Assembly: GCF_014851395.1 (NCBI RefSeq)
Contig: NW_024040485.1
Span: 19,332,620-19,396,619 of the forward strand
Direction of reading: 5' to 3'
Length of the DNA: 64,000 nucleotides
Origin: Micropterus salmoides
Lineage: Eukaryota > Chordata > Actinopteri > Centrarchiformes > Centrarchidae
A program made the position numbers and the translations under genes. The notes beneath the pieces were generated by a model that was not told the DNA's origin, did not search any database, and saw nothing but the letters and a program-made list of their open reading frames with translations. Below, piece by piece: positions 13,468 through 23,900 of this stretch (positions are counted from its first letter, which is position 1; the number at the start of each line of letters is the position of its first letter).

Positions 13468-13752
13468 TTATTTAGTTATAGACTCAATTATTTCATGTTT
13501 CATGTTGCACATTTAGCTGATGAAGTTTGGTAAAAATGAATACAAAAAAATAATTATTATAGAGAGGTTGCGATGGCGCAGTGGATTAGACCCCTGTCTT
13601 TGATTCCCACTGCAACACATCCATTAAATAAGTTATTGTCATGGGTGCTGCTTTACCTTCCATGTTAGAGCCGGCGCCAGTTTCATCGGGGTGTTGGGTG
13701 GTCTCAGTATATTTTCCTGCTTTTTTGCCCTTTGCCAATCACATGCCTATTT
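13468..13752 (+). repeat. Interspersed repeat, copy 1 (inverted copy at 27528-27810)
   Basis: About 285 bp that recur almost unchanged in reverse orientation at 27528-27810 inside an fzr1 intron. It contains a shortened tRNA-like head near 13565-13620 (gcgatggcgcagtgg, then tttgattcccactgcaac, resembling box A and box B), followed by a GC-rich block with GCCGGCGCCAG. The high similarity of the two copies suggests recent insertion. Confidence 0.7.
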
Positions 13753-14357
13753 TATATCTTTATATAATGCTGACATAGTGCCACAACTGACTGATTCAGA
13801 ATGTGGATATATTATTCGAAAAATGTGTGTATTAACCATGCAAGTGGATTTCAAAATCTAAACAACATATAACATGAGCTGAGAGATGTTTTTCCTTGAC
13901 CTATTACTCAAGTCAGCAGATGGATATTTTGAAGAAGCTGCTTGAATTTAGACCAATATTTTTATCTTCATCTTTCAAATGCAATGGTAATATACGCTTT
14001 TATTTTTTATTTTATATAAACATTAAAAAAGGTACAATTAAGTACGAATTTGTGAGAGGTGAGCATACTTGACATGTGTGAGGTTCCAGCATGCAGTGCA
14101 GTGTGATTTTTATACCTGTAAAAAAAGTAAGAGACTGTAGTTAATAGACTGCTTTGATCCGACTTTGAAATTGTCACCAATCTTTTTTATTCATCTTATT
14201 AAACAGCTTGATTCTGAAATTGACACTTTAGCTTTCCATGCTAGCAGTGAGACAAAAGCTGTTACATGTTTGAGGGGCTCAACAACAAAAAAACAAGATA
14301 ATATTGGTCAAAACCAGACTATTAGACATTGAATAAAAAGAAAAAAAAATCTTAACC

Positions 14358-14545
14358 AGGGCTGGCGATGGCACAGTAGATAAATGCCTTTGGTGTGAGA
14401 GACCTGGGTTTGATTCCCACTGCAGCACATCCACCAATGTGTTCCTGACACTTAACCCCTAGCTGCCCCAGAGGAGTGCGACCTCTGACATACATAGCAA
14501 TTGAAAGTTATTTTGGATAAAAGCGTCAGCTAAATGAATAAATGT
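14358..14545 (+). mobile_element. tRNA-derived SINE
   Basis: The head resembles a tRNA: ggcgatggcacagtagataa (box A region), then gacctgggtttgattccc (box B region). The body (cacatccaccaatgtgttcc, acctctgacatacatagcaa) and tail (ttggataaaagcgtcagcta, aatgaataaatg) are typical of a widespread percomorph SINE. No precise target duplication was identified. Confidence 0.8.
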
Positions 14546-14587
14546 AATGTAAATGCTGTGTGTTTTGCTTTAACAAGAATACGTCTA

Positions 14588-14860
14588 TAGCCATGCAGCT
14601 TTATGAGGCTGTCACGGTGGCGCTAAATGCTAACATCTTCACAATGCTGGTGTTAGCAGGTATTTTTGTCATGGTCTCCGTGTTATTTTAACATGTTGGC
14701 GTGCTAGCATTTGCTGATAAGAACACAAAGAAGAACACAGCCACAGCCACTTTAGTTTTGCAGATATGTGGTTATAAACAAATGTATTGGACAAATAAAA
14801 AGTCAGAAAAGTGAGTGACTGAAAAGTCAGAGGATCATCAAAGTTCATCCTGTAAATCCT
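14588..14860 (+). repeat. Fish 'gctaac'-rich interspersed repeat, copy 1
   Basis: Runs such as gaggctgtcacggtggcgct, aatgctaacatcttcacaatg and gtattggacaaataaaaagt match, in the same order, the better preserved copies at 48207-48670 (+) and 50815-51140 (-). The copy is diverged and truncated. It encodes nothing visible. Confidence 0.55.
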
Positions 14861-15498
14861 AGTAAATCTGCACGCTATGCTTTATAAAGTTGTAGCTTAA
14901 CTAACTCAACATTTTCCCTCTAGTTTTGCTGCTTCACTTTTTGTAGCCTATTTTAATCAGATCCCTGATTAGCTTCTGTATTTAAAGGCCAATGAAATCA
15001 GGGGAACAGAAGCTATTAAGTTACACAGATAATTTAAGATACAGCAGTAGAAACTATGTAAAAGCTGAACATTTTCATAATCCTTATTGATAACTTTATT
15101 ACTCTTATTTCTGCCCCATAAAGTAGGCTACTAAGATGCAGACTACATTGATCATGCAAAAGGCTTCTGTTTTGTATTGAATTATTTTTTCCTATTTTTT
15201 GGTAAATACACAGATAATAGCTGCAGTTATCTGTCCTACAGTACTGCAAATTATTTATCATCAACAAAATGTTACTAAAGATGACCCTGCTTAAATATTT
15301 GTAATGATTTAATGCCAAGCACAATCTGCCATGAGGTGGAGCTTATGTCTGATAACAGGGATGAACTGTGTCTGTTCATCAAACATCAGCTCTGCTTTGA
15401 TGAGGAGCAGATGAGAGACATGTTCTCTCCGGATTCCTGCTCCTCCTGACCACACATGTAGCCACATGCTGACTGCTGACCGCCTTTCCCTCCCCCAG

Positions 15499-15620
15499 AG
15501 TCCCTCCATGGTGCCAGGGTGCTGGTGACGGGTGCCAGTACAGACAGCCGGGAACAGTTGGCATACCATCACGCCAGGCTGGGTGCCCAGATAGTAATAA
15601 CAACTAGGAGGGAGTGCATG
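15499..15620 (+). pseudogene. hsd11b1l: Relic exon of an HSD11B1L-type short-chain dehydrogenase
   Basis: After a good acceptor (ctttccctcccccag), the frame reads ESLHGARVLVTGAST, then DSREQLAYHHARLGAQ and IVITTRRE. This is the NAD(P)-binding first exon block of HSD11B1/HSD11B1L-like enzymes, which oxidise or reduce hydroxysteroids on the ER membrane. The Rossmann glycine motif TGASTGIGEQ, expected for the family, is changed to TGASTDSREQ: both glycines of GIG are lost. After TTRRE the frame diverges (CMHYTR) with no clear donor, and I found no YxxxK catalytic exon or other family exon nearby. A single unprocessed exon with an acceptor but no partners points to a decayed gene or a partial duplication. 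A short open block upstream (15312-15446) ends in a stop and could not be linked. Confidence 0.65.
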
Positions 15621-15629
15621 CATTACACA

Positions 15630-18090
15630 AGGTCTGTGCTCTTGAGAATGTGTCTGATGCAATTTGTCACCTGTTGTGCACTTCCTTTTACACATCAATC
15701 ACTATTTTCTACCATTTTCTTTCTTCATTAAACCATCTGCCTGGACTCCTGGCAACAGCTTTTATTGGTCAGACATAATAATTATAAACCCAAGTATCTT
15801 TTACTGTGAATACATCTCTTCTCACAAGGTCAAAGTGACTTCTATTTTCAATTCAGGCAAAACAGGAGAAATAAAGGACCATATATGCCTGGTTATTGCT
15901 TTGATCATGTGTGACTCTATATCCGTCCTGTGGGTGGCAAAAGTGCTTGGGGGCCCAAATAGGCTGGACAACCACATGTAACGAGGCATGTTTTGCTCCC
16001 TTAATCTCTTTCTTCATTACCAGGACAGTAGTTAGAAAAAACAAAACTGATCACACCAGGGATATTACAAAATGGTCAGCCGCCTCAGTAGTTGTTCATT
16101 TATTTCTTTCACACAAGAGAAAAGGGCTAATTCAGGGATCATGTTTAGCTCTGTATGGGGCTAAAACAAACAGTAAGTCAGGTACCGTTTGTCAGCTGTT
16201 TATGAGCTCTATGAAGAGAGACTTCTTTGTGCATAACACTATTTATACACTCACTCAAACATATGAAAGGCTGTTATTAGAGAATCCTTCCCTCTGTTTT
16301 GTCTGTGAGTTACATTATTACAGGACCTTCCTGGAAAACCTTGAAACTTTCTCTGCATTCTTATTGGCCAATAAACAAATGCACTTGACTCTTTTGTGTT
16401 GCTTAGCAACGTCAGCCAGTCCCTGGTTTTTATATATGAAAAACCAGCATGCTGCCAATCTGGAGACTTACAGGGTGCAGTGTGAATGAGACCAGCCTCC
16501 GATGCATTTTTAATTAAAATGTTGCAGGCTTTTCTGAGCAAGAGGGGCTGTAACCATTGTCTGGGATCGTTATTAACAGAAGATGGCGACATGATTGATT
16601 TTTATGTTTAGTGTCAGTGGAGATGAAGATGATTTGTCATTCAAATATAACTTACATGTTGGTTTTATGCTTTGGATTTCAAAATTTAAACAATCATTAA
16701 TTTGTATTGATCTTAAACTGTTTTACGTAAATACTTTTTTAAAGACTGTGCTTTTTTCATTTTAGGTGGGTCTGACTTTTCTGTTTAAAGTAGCCTATTT
16801 GCCATGCGTAACAACCATGGGGATCCTGTCAGGTCACTCATGCAGGTATCCTGGTAACAACAGAAAAAAAGATTGAGAGAGTATTTGTGATCTGTTTTCA
16901 GAATTGGTAATGTCTAAAGCCTAAAGTCTTTTCCATCATGTTCATCTCAACCTATTAAATTCCCTTTTTTTTTATAAATGTTTGGACGCACCTCTATAGC
17001 TTTTGACATTTTGTGTAAATTTAAATAGGCTACAACTGGTAATATATGACATAACGCTGAAGCATCTTGATTATGTGGAGTGATTTAAAGTCTTTAATTG
17101 TAAATCTGTGTCTGTTACTATGTTTTTTTTTCTGTACTGGTAATTTGTTTGCATGTATCAGATGTTACACCAGTACTGGAGCAGACAGCAGGATCTATCG
17201 GTCTTGTGTTTTCTCTGGTGTGTGAGCATTTCTCTCAGACTTCGTAGTGACTGTAGATATCTTACATTTGCTCAGGTCTGTTTACTGATATTAATCAAAG
17301 CTCAGAGAAGGCCTGGCTCTGCATCCAACCCATAAGCAGTCCAAATACTGGCAGTGAAGTGTAATAAAAGGAAAAGAAACGTGCAAATGGGATGGATACT
17401 GTGTACGAGACTCATTCCCTAACTATTTCTGATCCTAATGGGTTCCTAGCGCTGCCACTACAAAAAGTTCACACTAAATGCTTTCTTTGGCACCATGAAT
17501 AACAATGTGTTAGTCAGGTCAGCCTCCCAACACTTGTTTTTAATAATTAGGATGATTGCCTATATAGTTTTAGGTTTCCTGTTATATTTGCCGTTTTGTG
17601 TGCAGTGATGATCTCTCCTGCCAGTTGCATACCAACTCTGGGAAATGGACATTTTTGCCCCTTTTTCATTCACCTGGTCACTCAAACCTCTTTAACACAT
17701 ACTGAATAAACTACTAAAGTACTACATGAACTAAGTGCTAGTCCCTGTCCATTACAGTATCTGAGGTAGCCACTTGGAATTTAGACCCCTCATATAAGAC
17801 GGATCATGTGTATCCGGTCCTCTAAGTCCTCAAAGTGTTGCACACAGTAACATGTTAAGTAAGACTTTCTGGCAGCAGGCCATCTCATTTAAAACATCTG
17901 AGTGAAGAATGGAGTGTAGTCAATAGGACACAAGAACGGGATAGAGCAGACTGCTTTTCTTTTCTTTTTTTTTGTCTTTGGGGTCTCCCCAGCACCTAGT
18001 GTGTGTTAGTGTATGTCTTGGTTTCAGATTCAACCATCAAGGTGGTGTTGATGTGAGAAAATGCAGGAATACACGTAAGAGGTTTTACAT
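15630..18090. other. Spacer without a supported gene
   Basis: It contains a 192-codon open frame (15911-16489, +) with no recognisable domain or splice logic, a near-palindromic GTTGCTTAGCAAC motif at 16398-16410, and AT-rich sequence. Nothing else can be assigned. Confidence 0.4.
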
Positions 18091-18614
18091 TTGGGTTTTA
18101 TTTCATTGTTGTATAAGGATAGAAACAAGGTCCATTGCAGATTAATTAATGAACAATGAACATTTAGATTAACAGTTACATTTATGTAGCATAACTTGAC
18201 AAAAGCGGTGTTAAAAATAAAAGATTGGAAAGGAAGTGAAATGAGTAATACTGGGTTACTTCAGTGTGTTTTGTACAAAGTGTACTGCTGTGTGCCATTA
18301 TTACAGTGTTTCCCCAAGGCTTTGGAGCAGTTTTCATTGTGGGTGATTCAGTTCCATGAATATCTCTGCTTTTGATTGCAATTTTGCTAGTAATTAACAT
18401 TGCTGAACATTGAGGCTATACCAAGTCACAAAAGGGCGATACAGGCAGGGATGAATCAGAACATTTTAAGTGCATTTTTTTAAGGGCAGGTTTCATGTAG
18501 TTGCAGCTGAATAAACAGGACAACTCGGTTACAATGACACCACGGAACTATGGACAGACTTCGATTTGAAGAGCCGTGCAGGTTAAAGCTGACATAGACT
18601 GAAGAGCACTGCTT

Positions 18615-18689
18615 GTGCTGAGAGGCAGACTGGGACTTGTTGTTCTTTGATCAGCATCACAACAAAATCACTAGTCTTCCACTCAGCAC
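18615..18689 (-). ncRNA. mir7: miR-7 precursor hairpin
   Basis: On the minus strand the sequence at 18681-18659 is an exact miR-7-5p (it begins TGGAAGACTAGTGATTTTGT and ends TGT). It is followed by a 16-nt loop and a 3' arm at about 18642-18621 (CAACAAGTCCCAGTCTGCCT), which pairs with it. The outer stem continues through GTGCTGAG/CTCAGCAC, giving a clean hairpin of about 75 nt. miR-7 is a conserved animal microRNA enriched in neuroendocrine tissue such as pancreas, pituitary and brain. Human MIR7-3 lies in a non-coding host gene on 19p13.3, the same human region as fzr1, sf3a2 and jsrp1, so this copy is probably the MIR7-3 counterpart. It sits 63 nt inside a probable exon that starts at 18752. 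Confidence 0.95.
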
Positions 18690-19111
18690 CATCAACACTT
18701 TGGCAATGCATCCTCTCATTTCTGTTAGGAGCTCCACATCTTCTGCTTCAATCTGTAATGAAAGGAAAAAGAGACAACATTGTATCACCACGGGGCCTTG
18801 GAGCACTTAAGTTTGAATCCTTCCTACATTGTACTGGTGTTAAACATGATATATATCGAGTTTGCATTGCCACCTGCGCAGCATTTCAGGATGCACATGT
18901 GTCACAGGTGTTGCAGAGCATCGACCACGGGCTAGAGGTTGAGAGGTTGTGAACTTTTGATGTCGGAGATGGAAACACTACAGCCAATTCCCATTTCTGT
19001 GTTTCCCTCAATGCGTTTCTCTCTGAAGCCTGTTGACATTCCATCCTTCCTTTGTTGTTGTAATGCCAACCTTTCAGCTCCTCTCAAAAGAGGGAGACAT
19101 GAGGAGGAGGA

Positions 19112-19132
19112 GGGGGGGGGGGGGGGGGGGGG
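19112..19132 (+). repeat. Poly-G run of 21 guanines
   Basis: An uninterrupted G tract preceded by GAGGAGGAGG, in the putative miR-7 host intron. It may form a G-quadruplex on the + strand DNA. On the transcribed (minus-strand) RNA it would be C-rich. Confidence 0.9.
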
Positions 19133-20559
19133 ACAGAGAGGATCACAGCACACCACTTAGAATAAACGCTGTTCACCATATGCAATGAACAGGAACCCTA
19201 AGCTGTGCACAATTTTCAATTACACCCTATTTAGATGGAGAAAAATGGAAATACGAATGCAGCGCATCAACTCAGCGATTTGTGTTTCCTTTCCAGTAAG
19301 TCACATTTGGGCTGAAAGAGATAGGGAGAGAACAGAGACAGACAGATTGTCCTGCATCTCCAGTATGTTTCTGAGCTGGTAGCTATGCAACAAGACTGGG
19401 AGTCAGTGGAAGAGGGGGATGGGAAGATGGGGACAGTTTAGTGACAGGAAGGAAAGGAGGAGGGAAGGAAGCAAGGAAGGATGGAAAGGGGGGGTCCTTA
19501 AGTACAAACTAGAGAAAAGAGGAGTGCTGAGAAGAGACAACACTCAATTTGGACCAAGCAGAGACCCCAAAGAGATAGTCAGTAATGTTCTCTGGGGCCA
19601 TTTTAATATAGTATTGATTAAAAACAAATTACTTAATTTTGCTGCTGCTCTTGCAGGCTGACATTCAAGCAACTGCCACTCAAAAACCGCTCATTCAGTT
19701 TCCAAACAGCAGGGACATTTGAATGCTGACTATTCGGATGTGTTAATATGCACTAGAAACTTAACATGATTTTTAAAATAAGCTAAAAAGCGGCAAATAA
19801 AGCTGTCATTCCGTCCAGCTCGCAGCTAAAGAGAAACGAGTAGCCCTCGACGTGGGAGCTGTCCAGTGTCTCGGTGCTGAATGACGCCCTACTTTCCTCC
19901 ACGTCCATCTCCTCCTCAGCATCTCGCCTCGATTCCGGCCCGGGAAAAAAAACATGCCACCTGTTGCTGCACCGAAGTTTGCTCTCAGGAGGTTATAAAG
20001 CCGAAAAGACCTACGATATCCGACACATATGATCTGCAGAGACCCTGCTTCTGGTCTAAAGTGAGGTCAATTCTCCTTTTTTCTCTCTCTCTTCTCAAAT
20101 CACGGCAACATGACGACATGATAAACATTCCCAAGGCGAGGCAGTAAGAGGAGGAAGGGGTTGTCATTTAATTTCCCGTAGACGCAGTCGGAGATTTGAA
20201 CAGCTATTTATGTTTTTCTTGTGTGGCTCGAAAGCTTTATGCTTCATAATTTGTGTTTTTCAATCCTGAAGTGAAAAAAAGGTGGGAAAGGTAGCTTTTT
20301 TTTTTTCTTTTTTTTTTTAAGCGAAAAACATTGCAAACATGTGAATATCCTGCAAATAAATACCCTAACCCTGCCTTCTCTTAATAGCAGGACAAAGGCT
20401 GTAAGTGATGGACTCACCGTGTGTCGACGGGAACAACAGGTGATGCCGACATAATGGTATGCCAACACTGAGCTGGATGAGTAGCTGCGTCTCTTTTCCT
20501 GTTGGGTTTTTCTGTTGAAATCAGCCACGATCTAAGCTTGTGCGCCCTCCCATCTGAGC

Positions 20560-20720
20560 TCCACGTAATGGTTATCGTGATGTTACTGGGTAGGCTGGAG
20601 GAAGATGGATCAGTGTGTTATATACGTCTGCTGCTCCGGAGAGGACAAGGAGGAGGCGGGACGATATGGAGTGACGACTGCGCGAGGAGGCCAATTGACG
20701 TTGATTTTTTTTTTTTTCAG
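20560..20720 (-). promoter_or_regulatory. Candidate promoter of the miR-7 host transcript
   Basis: A GC-richer patch with a GGCGGG box, CGCG and a CCAAT/ATTGG element (ggccaattgacg, about 20688-20700) lies just upstream, on the minus strand, of the exon ending at 20418. Position and composition fit a promoter, but no initiation site can be fixed. A second GC-richer patch at 19.8-20.06 kb has a + strand donor-like site at about 20061 (CTAAA then GTGAGG), so transcription from both strands is possible. Confidence 0.3.
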
Positions 20721-20941
20721 ACCTTGTTAAGGGTGCGGCCCAAACCCAGCAGCCAAATTACATTATATGAAGGTTAAGGGTGCATATGGATTAAACATAT
20801 GGAGGCAGAAGATGTATGGCATTAGAAAATGCCCCGTTCTCTATTCAAGGAAAGGGTGTTTTTGTGTGTGTGGTTTTTGCACCTAAAAGACCTAAATCAG
20901 TGCAGTTTATCCAGCGCGCAATTTTAATCTTATCGAGGAAA

Positions 20942-20946
<5 letters not shown>

Positions 20947-20994
<48 letters not shown>
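20947..20994. repeat. (CA)n microsatellite
   Basis: About 24 uninterrupted CA units in the spacer between the miR-7 locus and fzr1. Confidence 0.95.
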
Positions 20995-20995
<1 letters not shown>

Positions 20996-20999
20996 CACA

Positions 21000-23900
21000 A
21001 AACAACCCTAAATTGATATCATGTGTCTCAAGAGTGTAAAAGACCTCACCTGAGCCTGACTGTGTTGAGGAGCACGGATGCAATTGAATTATACTTGAAC
21101 TGTGAGATCAGGATTATGCATCAAATTGATTTGTAATGGAAACAACAAGAGGGCAATGTTTTAGCCTACCTATGGGCTGTGGAAATTGCAAATGGTGAAA
21201 TGAACTGCTTTGGAAAACAACTGGGCTAAATACAATTTAAACATGTCCTCCTGTGCAAATACATTCATACACTTGGAAGTAAACATGTTTCTGGTCTCTT
21301 CAGTAAAAGCCCAACTGATTTAAAGTTTTTTTTAGCAGTTTTAACATATTTGATAGGAATATGATAGGAATTTGCTTTTTGCTCACAAAACCAGAGGTGG
21401 AATTTAAGTATACACAAATCAAGTGCAAATTCAAAGTACTTTACAAATACTTCTAGTCTACTCCATCTCAAAGGCAAATTTTGAGGAGTCCTGAAGAGGC
21501 TTGTATCTATATTTTTCCTGATGCTAAATGGTGTAAATTTCGGCCTTGGATCGCTGTTAGAAACTGATGTTCCCAAATAACAATCATAAGTAATTCCTGC
21601 ATTAGATATACCTTTAATTGACAAAACTGTTAAATTATACTGATACTCATTGTTTTTGACCTCCATGACAGTTTAGCAGGAGTTGTAGGCTGGTAGGGTA
21701 CAAGAGAGCGATTTAAATGTACAATTGTCATACATTTAAAAGCTTAGAATTTGGGTTTCATATTGGTGGTTTAATATTATTGTATTTTTGTTCCTGTACA
21801 AGTGCTGGCTATAAACCTGAGCAGCATTATCACAGTCAGCAGAGGTGTCTGTGGTCCTTTTTTTTGCCTGCTCCTCATCTTGTCTGAACCAGAGGAAAAC
21901 TGCCAAACAATGACCTTTCAGAAGTGTGTGTTTCCTTTGGATTATACCTCCTTGTGATTTACAATTAACAATTATAATAATTGTGAGTAAGCCTCAGGGT
22001 CTTAAAAAGCTTTGCCAACAATTAGACACTTGGGTGGCATCTGCCTTATGAAAGTAGAGGAATTTACCATATACACTGTTACAAGAAGAGGAAAAACTAT
22101 AACCATCCAGAATTATTTGAAAACTAATATGTGTGCAGAAACATACAGAATCCTGCTCAACATTTACAACAACATTTAGTCTTATAATTACATGTTGACG
22201 AGTCTAGATTTTGGGCTCCATCAACAGCTGTTTCACTTCATCTATGAAATGTATAAAAAGGATTCTCAAATTTTCACAGTGTTCATAGTGACATGCTTAG
22301 AAAAGTAAGCAACTCTTCATACATGCAAAACTGCACTGAGCATTTTTATTTGACTAAAACTGGAACCCACTTATTTGATATGAATCAATTAATTGAGCAG
22401 TCATCACAGCAGGGCTCGATTTTAAGGACAGTCTAACTGTCATTTCATTTCCGAGGAAGACACTAAATAACAAGGACACCATGACAGGGATGTTTCCTGC
22501 TGCTTTCAGGGCCCCGTGTGACATTTTAGCAAAATCTTCAAAAGCCTGAAACCAGCCACGAGTGAATCTTTATGTTGTTGCTGTTATCTTCTTTTTTCAG
22601 CAGGATGTTAAAATCATAGCATCTTCTCTGACACCGGCTGGTCACAGTTTACAGGCTGTAGAAAAACACGCTTCCGATCCCCCATTTTATGAATGCAACA
22701 GTGCTGCTGGGGTGAGTGACTAGTGTCTATTTGTAAATAAGGCACACGAGTGACCCTCTCTGTGCTCAGTTCCCTCTGTCAAAATGAGGAAAAAAGCAGC
22801 AAAAAGCAGCTGCTGGCTGCAGCTATTAGCTATCACAAAAGCCTTGTTCCTTTGATATCCCTGTAGGCCGGTTCTCAATGCAACTGAAGAGTCAGGCTTA
22901 GGGAGGAACCTGGGGGAAGAGCCTGCTCGTTGTGTTGTGAGGCTTTAGTTGTATAATGAACATCACACTCTGTGCCTCTTGATAGAAACACCAGGAGGTA
23001 GGATTACGCATATTAGTGATCCCCCCCTCCATTCTCCCCTCTGCTTTCAGGGCTTAATGTTAACATCTGCCCACCGAGAGCCACAGATGAGCTGGAAGAC
23101 TGTGTTGAATGTCTTCCATTCAGATGAGTTATCTGATCACTATAATGGACTATGCATGTTATTTAGATGATATTATAATAGTGTATGAAGGGAAAAAGGC
23201 TCGGGCTCTATGGCGTTAAGAGAAGCTGAGTCACATAGGGTACAGTAGCTGATTTTCATCACAGAAAAACAAACACACACAAAAAAGAAGACCTTTACTA
23301 GACACTAAATCAGCAATGGTATTTTTCATTATTTTGTAGAAGATATTATATCCAACAATGTATTAACTATTAGCCATTTTCTGAGTTCTATCTGTAGATA
23401 TATAGAAAAACTACAAGAGCAGAATCATTTAAGATCCCTTTTTTCTTTGTGTATTTAGACCCTTCAGCTGTTGTTGACGCTGATGAAAATCCATTTGCTG
23501 CTTAAATGTGTAAGAGTGAGTTTGGGAAGGCCACAGGGCACAAGCAGAGGTGTGGGAGCTTTGGGAGGCAGTGAACATTCATTATTTTTCATGCCCCGGG
23601 TCAAAACTATGCCTGTGTGGGCTGCACTGGTAATATGATGAAAATTTGCAGACTTCCAGGGAACAAGGTTAGGTCACAGGATTTTTTCTGGCTGTCCAAA
23701 GCTCTCACTCTGAGAAAAAATGAAACTTGACACAATGTTAGGGGTCTGTTGGGATGTTTAACCTTCCTCATAGCAACAATATTGTTGACAGTCAATGGAT
23801 ATAATTCTCACCTTAAAGGTAACAGGGTTTATAGTTGATTGTATGGGTGTGACAGCATCAGCGTAGCTCTGATTTGGAACTGCTCAAAAGATGGCTCCCT

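Larger units (their letters stand above)
18600..20700 (-). ncRNA. Candidate miR-7 host transcript (two visible exons)
   Basis: A first exon appears to end at 20418 with a perfect donor (CACACG then GTGAGT) inside a CpG-richer block. The miR-7 exon begins at 18752 after a strong acceptor (ttttcctttcattacag). An ATG at 20452 in the first exon opens a short frame (MSASPVVPVDTR). Spliced directly to 18752, it runs only eight more codons to a stop, so the transcript is best treated as non-coding. The second exon has another open frame up to a stop at 18657 but no ATG joins it. A possible poly(A) signal (TTTATT on +) lies at 18097-18102. The exon pairing is inferred from splice signals and strand; further exons may exist. 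Confidence 0.5.

Noticed and set aside
13562..13620. Possible tRNA gene
   Set aside because: Only partial box A/box B-like sequence with no foldable cloverleaf; it is the head of a dispersed repeat with another copy at 27.7 kb.
14370..14432. Possible tRNA gene
   Set aside because: Followed by a SINE body and tail, so it is a SINE head rather than a functional tRNA.
15312..15446. Upstream coding exon of the hsd11b1l relic
   Set aside because: The open block ends in an in-frame stop before the acceptor at 15498 and lacks a recognisable family sequence or a convincing donor.
15309..15698. 129-codon minus-strand open frame
   Set aside because: Antisense shadow of the hsd11b1l relic exon on +.
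15911..16489. 192-codon open frame on +, the longest in the window
   Set aside because: No recognisable domain, unusual codon and residue mix (many Cys, Trp, His), no splice logic and no homologous pattern; most likely a chance frame.
21265..21666. 133-codon minus-strand open frame
   Set aside because: Overlaps a fragment of a common fish repeat (near 21395-21480) and has no domain.
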